64,000 nucleotides of DNA from the NCBI GenBank assembly GCA_965198725.1, contig CBDAPX010000001.1:1860001-1924000 (forward strand). Reading direction: 5' to 3'. The notes below the pieces were generated by a model. That model was given only the letters and a program-made list of their open reading frames with translations. It searched no databases and was not told the DNA's origin. This DNA comes from CBDAPX01 sp965198725. GTDB lineage: Bacteria > Pseudomonadota > Alphaproteobacteria > Rhodobacterales > Rhodobacteraceae. Shown here one piece after another: positions 60,180 through 64,000 of the stretch; the first letter of the stretch is position 1; each line of letters opens with the position of its first letter. A program made the position numbers and the translations under genes.

Positions 60180-60203
60180 CATTTTTTTGGTCAGATGCTC
60201 AGA

Positions 60204-61910
60204 TTACGAGCCTTCTTTGCGATACCAGTCCGCAACGTTCCACAGTTCGCTGTCCCAAACGTTCAGGATGACGCCACCCAGAGTGTTTGCATGGGCGGAC
60301 AGACGACCACGGTGAACCAGAGGAATCATCGCGCCGCCTTCGACAGCCATGTCGTTCAGCTTCTTTGCGATCTCCGCGCGGGCTTCGATGCCTGCGGTCT
60401 CGGTCAGCTGCGCGTGCAGAGCATCATACTCTGGGTCACAGAAGCGCGAGATGTTCTCACCCTGCCACTGCGATTCAGGCCGTGGAGCTTTGTCGCAGAG
60501 CATGTTGCCCAGATAGGACTGCGGATCGGTACCGTTGAAGGTGTTGGCGTACATTTCGACGTCCGCATAGAACTTCTGGAAGGTGTCTGGCGAACCTGGG
60601 TCACCGCCAAAGAAGACCGATGCGTTGATGTTGCGCAGCTCGGCTTCGATGCCGATCTCGCTCCACCACTGTTTGATCAGGGCTTGGAAGTCCTGACGCA
60701 CGGCGTTGGTCGAGGTCTGGTACAGAACCTTCAGCGGGACACCATCCTTTTCACGGATGCCGTCACCATCGGTGTCGGTGATGCCTGCTTCGTCCAGCAT
60801 CGCGTTGGCACCGGCGATGTCCTGCGTGTCACAGCTCAGGCTGTCGGACGCATATACGGCAGGGGCCGGAACCCAATTACAGGTCACTTTACCTGCTTGG
60901 CCATAGCCGATTTCCACCAGCAACGGACGGTCGATGGCCATGGACATGGCTTTGTACACGGCCGGATCCTGCAGGAACGGGTGTGCTTCAGCAGCGGTCG
61001 ACCGGACGTCCGGGCCCAGATCAGGCGACGGGTTTGTCTGGTTCAGCATGATGCGCTCGACAAGCGGACCAAAGCCTGCAACCGGCGTGCCTTTGCCGCC
61101 TTCTTGCATCTTGGCAATCACGTCGGGGGCCAGCTGCAGGTTCCAGGCATAGTCAAACTCGCCGGTTTCCATCACGGCACGACCCGCAGCGGTTGCATCG
61201 CCGCCGCCTTTGAAGGTTACCGCGGCAAAGGCCGGTTTGGCCGGATCGCGATAGTTCGGGTTTGCTTCCATCTGGATCACGTCATTCGGACGGAAATCGG
61301 TGACAACAAACGGGCCTATGCCAATCGGGCCAAAGTTTTCGGCCGTACATTCCGGTGCCTTGGCGCCCATGCAGTCCGCGAATTGCGCCGCTTGTATGAT
61401 CGGGCTTTCGCTACCGACAAACGGGCCGTATGGGAACGGTGTCGATTTGTCGAAGGTAATTTTGACTGTCAGATCATCGACAGCTTCGACCGAGGTGACA
61501 CCTTCGAATTTGGTCAGCTGCGCGCAACCACCATCCGGGTCCATGCAATAGTCAGCTGTGAATTTCACGTCTGCCGATGTGAACGGTGTACCGTCGGACC
61601 ACAGGATGCCTGGGGTGATTTTCCAGGTGATCGATGTCAGGTCTTCGCTGACGCCACCGTTGTCGACGGTTGGAATTTCATCAACCAACCACGGCGTCAG
61701 GTTGCCGTTTTCGTCATAACGGGCCAGCGGCTCGATGATCATCGAGGCCGATTCCACGTCTTTGGTGCCGCCCGAAAGGAACGGGTTCAGGATCGATGGC
61801 GCTTGCCAATAGATGATACTGACTTCACCGTCTGATCCGCGCTCGGCCATGGCCATAGGGGCCAGAGCCGTGCTCGCAATCGACGCAAGAAATAGGGCTT
61901 TGATTTTCAT
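60204..61910 (-). CDS. Peptide-type ABC transporter substrate-binding protein (SBP family 5)
   Basis: This periplasmic binding protein of 568 residues has a signal peptide (about 1-22, ending APMAMA). Family-5 features include ILNPFLSGGTKDVES and LVDEIPTV near the N-terminus, and the FTSADVKFTADYCMDPDGGCAQ region. It should deliver oligopeptides or similar solutes to the permeases downstream. The ATG at 61910 has GGAGTG upstream; the frame opens at 61982 without one. Two short leader stems (61930-61945, 61951-61965) precede it. Confidence 0.94.
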   Translation of the reverse strand: MKIKALFLASIASTALAPMAMAERGSDGEVSIIYWQAPSILNPFLSGGTKDVESASMIIEPLARYDENGNLTPWLVDEIPTVDNGGVSEDLTSITWKITPGILWSDGTPFTSADVKFTADYCMDPDGGCAQLTKFEGVTSVEAVDDLTVKITFDKSTPFPYGPFVGSESPIIQAAQFADCMGAKAPECTAENFGPIGIGPFVVTDFRPNDVIQMEANPNYRDPAKPAFAAVTFKGGGDATAAGRAVMETGEFDYAWNLQLAPDVIAKMQEGGKGTPVAGFGPLVERIMLNQTNPSPDLGPDVRSTAAEAHPFLQDPAVYKAMSMAIDRPLLVEIGYGQAGKVTCNWVPAPAVYASDSLSCDTQDIAGANAMLDEAGITDTDGDGIREKDGVPLKVLYQTSTNAVRQDFQALIKQWWSEIGIEAELRNINASVFFGGDPGSPDTFQKFYADVEMYANTFNGTDPQSYLGNMLCDKAPRPESQWQGENISRFCDPEYDALHAQLTETAGIEARAEIAKKLNDMAVEGGAMIPLVHRGRLSAHANTLGGVILNVWDSELWNVADWYRKEGS

Positions 61911-62182
61911 TTCACACTCCGTGTTGAGCGCGAGATTTCTCTCGCAAAGGCCGCATACGCTGCGGTTTATGGTGCTGTACAACAGCCTGGGGTTTCACAT
62001 TTTACAACGTTTTCAGATCGTTCGTGATCTGACATCCCCATTACCCAAGTGCAGCGACCCCGGTATCGAAACAGAGTTTGCAGAAAATGCAAGCCTTGCC
62101 GTCAAGGAATTTGACCAATTGGTTTGACATGGCTCATTTGCTGGTCTTAGCGTTTGCTATCCATTCAAATCCGGGGGTTCCT
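61911..62182. promoter_or_regulatory. Divergent promoter region with perfect dyad
   Basis: Between the SBP operon and the ATPase gene lies the perfect inverted repeat TCAGATC-GTTCGT-GATCTGA (62013-62032), a candidate operator serving both directions. Two leader stems lie near the SBP start (61930-61945 and 61951-61965). Confidence 0.5.
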
Positions 62183-64000
62183 GTGCTGGATCAGCCAATT
62201 GCTCAGATCAAAGGCCTGCGCGTCGAATTTCAGACAAAAGACGGTCCTGTCGTCGGTGTCGAAGACGTTTCTTTCGACGTAAATCCCGGTGAGACCGTCT
62301 GCATCGTGGGCGAATCCGGGTCCGGCAAATCGGTATCGTCGCTGTCTTTGATGCGCCTCGTCGAGTTTGGCGGCGGCGAAATCGCCAATGGTCGCCTAAT
62401 TTTTGATCGCCGCGACGATGGCGAGTTGGATTTGGCAAAAGCCGATCAAGAGCTGATGCGCCACATTCGCGGCAATGAGATTGGCATGATCTTCCAAGAG
62501 CCGATGACCGCGCTGAACCCGGTCTTCACGGTTGGGCGTCAATTGACCGAAGGCTTGCGGTTGCACAAGAACCTCAGCAAATCAGACGCCGAGGCCCGTG
62601 CGTTGGAGTTGTTGCGGCAGGTGCGCATCCCAGAGCCGGAGCGCCGGATGAGCCAGTATCCCCACGAACTCTCGGGCGGTATGCGTCAGCGGGTCGTGAT
62701 TGCGATGGCGTTGGCCTGTGAACCGCGTTTGTTGATCGCGGACGAGCCGACAACAGCGCTCGATGTGACCATTCAGGCCGAAATCCTCGCGCTGATGGAT
62801 CGCTTGAAACGGGAAACCGGCACCGCTGTGATGTTCATCACCCACGATATGGCGGTTGTGGCTCAGATGGCCGACCGGGTGGTTGTGATGTTCCGCGGCA
62901 ACAAGGTCGAAGAAGGCCCGGTCGCCGAAATATTCGAAAATCCGCAACACGACTATACCAAGGCGCTGTTGGCGGCCGTTCCAAAGCTGGGTGAGATGCG
63001 GGGCAAGGCCGCACCTGAACCAATGAAGCTGTTGGGCGTGGAGCAACAGGAAATCAAACCGGTCATGGGCACGGACAAACCGTTGCTCAAAGTCAGCAAC
63101 CTGACCACACGCTTTCCGGTCAAAGGCGGATTTTTCCGCCGCACGGTGGCCAATGTCCACGCGGTCGAGGATGTGTCCTTTACCGTGAATAAGGGACAAA
63201 CGCTGAGCCTTGTTGGGGAATCAGGCTGTGGGAAATCCACGGCTGGGCGGTCCATCCTGCGGTTGGTGGAACCTTTGTCGGGCGATATCAACCTTGATGG
63301 CCTGTCGATCATGGATTTGAAACCGGATGGTTTGCGCCGGGCGCGACTGGACATGCAAATGATCTTCCAGGATCCCTTTGCGTCCCTGAACCCAAAAATG
63401 AAGTTAGAAGATCAGGTCGCTGAGCCGATGCTGAATTTCGGCACCGCGTCCGGGACCGAAATGATGGACCGCGTGGCGTCCCTGTTTGATCGGGTGCAAT
63501 TGCCGCGCAGCTTCATGCGGCGCTATCCGCATGAAATGTCCGGTGGTCAGCGTCAGCGGATCGCCATTGCACGGGCTTTGGCGCTCAACCCGAAACTGAT
63601 CATCGCGGATGAGGCGGTCTCGGCCCTCGACGTGTCCGTTCAGGCGCAGGTGTTGAACCTGATGCTGGAACTGCAGGAAGAGCTGGAACTGAGCTATCTT
63701 TTCATCAGTCACGACATGGCCGTTGTGGAACGGGTCAGCAATTTTGTGGGTGTGATGTATCTGGGCAGGATCGTGGAAATGGGACCGCGTGTGCGCGTCT
63801 TTGAGAACCCGCAACACCCCTATACCCAGCAGCTGATGAAGGCGGTGCCGATTGCAGATCCACGGCAGCGTAAGTCGGAAAAAGAGTTGAATTTCAAACC
63901 GATCCCATCGCCTATTCATCCAATTGGCTACGCCCCAGAGGCGTCTCAGTATGATGAGGTTGAACCCGGCCACATGGTTCTGCGCGGTGACTGGGGCGGG
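62183..64000 (+). CDS. Double ATP-binding protein of oligopeptide-type ABC importer (partial)
   Basis: The protein, at least 606 residues, runs off the right edge. It has two fused ABC ATPase units: Walker A loops GESGSGKS (about 46-53) and GESGCGKS (about 348-355), signature motifs LSGGMRQR and MSGGQRQR, and Walker B motifs LLIADEPTTALD and LIIADEAVSALD. Both units have OppD/OppF-type C-termini (NPQHDYTKALLAAVP, NPQHPYTQQLMKAVP), the YejF/GsiA fused form. The start is a GTG with a G-rich ribosome site; an in-frame ATG at 62129 lacks one. It is divergent from the SBP and permease genes, though all four probably make one importer. Confidence 0.95.
   Translation, partial: MLDQPIAQIKGLRVEFQTKDGPVVGVEDVSFDVNPGETVCIVGESGSGKSVSSLSLMRLVEFGGGEIANGRLIFDRRDDGELDLAKADQELMRHIRGNEIGMIFQEPMTALNPVFTVGRQLTEGLRLHKNLSKSDAEARALELLRQVRIPEPERRMSQYPHELSGGMRQRVVIAMALACEPRLLIADEPTTALDVTIQAEILALMDRLKRETGTAVMFITHDMAVVAQMADRVVVMFRGNKVEEGPVAEIFENPQHDYTKALLAAVPKLGEMRGKAAPEPMKLLGVEQQEIKPVMGTDKPLLKVSNLTTRFPVKGGFFRRTVANVHAVEDVSFTVNKGQTLSLVGESGCGKSTAGRSILRLVEPLSGDINLDGLSIMDLKPDGLRRARLDMQMIFQDPFASLNPKMKLEDQVAEPMLNFGTASGTEMMDRVASLFDRVQLPRSFMRRYPHEMSGGQRQRIAIARALALNPKLIIADEAVSALDVSVQAQVLNLMLELQEELELSYLFISHDMAVVERVSNFVGVMYLGRIVEMGPRVRVFENPQHPYTQQLMKAVPIADPRQRKSEKELNFKPIPSPIHPIGYAPEASQYDEVEPGHMVLRGDWGG

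Noticed and set aside
1..64000. tRNA, rRNA, CRISPR or prophage
   Set aside because: By eye I found no T-arm/anticodon-consistent clover leaf, no regularly spaced direct repeats and no phage structural genes. A covariance-model scan would be decisive.

Overview
This window looks like chromosomal DNA of an alphaproteobacterium of the order Rhodobacterales (Roseobacter group). The basis is high GC content, the gene order murD-ftsW-murG-murC-(DUF2484 proteins)-murB-ddl-ftsQ-ftsA-ftsZ-lpxC-bamD-recN, an FtsZ with a long acidic and proline-rich linker, CobS/CobT of the aerobic cobalamin pathway, and a recurrent intergenic repeat (core GTATTTTTGAACAAGAAAGA) placed after genes. Genus cannot be fixed from the sequence alone.

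Layout. 1-2.0 kb: a membrane-anchored coiled-coil protein, open at the left edge, whose 3' end runs into an IS3-family element (two-frame transposase with a G GGA AAC slippery site). 2.1-19.1 kb: the cell-wall and division (dcw) cluster, starting directly behind the IS with murD. It is interrupted by a minus-strand BaiN/YhiN-type flavoprotein and carries three small membrane proteins translationally coupled between murC and murB; the first has an in-frame amber codon. lpxC, bamD and recN follow. 19.2-23.2 kb: ClC chloride transporter, DUF427 protein, Xaa-Pro aminopeptidase. 23.3-28.1 kb: cobaltochelatase genes cobS and cobT, separated by an Asp/Glu-racemase-like gene and a pair of related small secreted proteins. 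28.2-35.0 kb: DUF2306 membrane protein, J-domain protein, BolA, DUF4177 protein, hot-dog thioesterase, gatB and two unrecognised proteins. 35.0-43.1 kb: pepN, a cryptochrome/photolyase with a tiny DUF2256 protein, malate synthase G, a GlcG/HbpS protein and a class-I glutamine amidotransferase. 43.1-50.5 kb: a Tat-exported molybdenum hydroxylase (large subunit plus 2Fe-2S subunit) divergent from a TetR regulator, then tryptophan catabolism (kynA, kynU), a secreted protein and an SDR dehydrogenase. 50.6-58 kb: a methyltransferase-like membrane protein, pntAB transhydrogenase, a TetR-desaturase-cyclase operon with overlapping genes, and a DUF3422 protein. 58.1-64 kb: an oligopeptide-type ABC importer (SBP, two permeases, and a divergent double ATPase that runs off the right edge).

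Most of the window is housekeeping. I see no CRISPR array, prophage, toxin-antitoxin pair, restriction system, rRNA or tRNA. The points most worth a second look are the amber codon in the first DUF2484 gene, the IS separating murD from whatever preceded it, the split cob locus with its paralogous secreted pair and a cysteine-less racemase homolog, the dispersed repeat that forms part of one gene's coding end, and several perfect palindromes at promoters that probably are operators.
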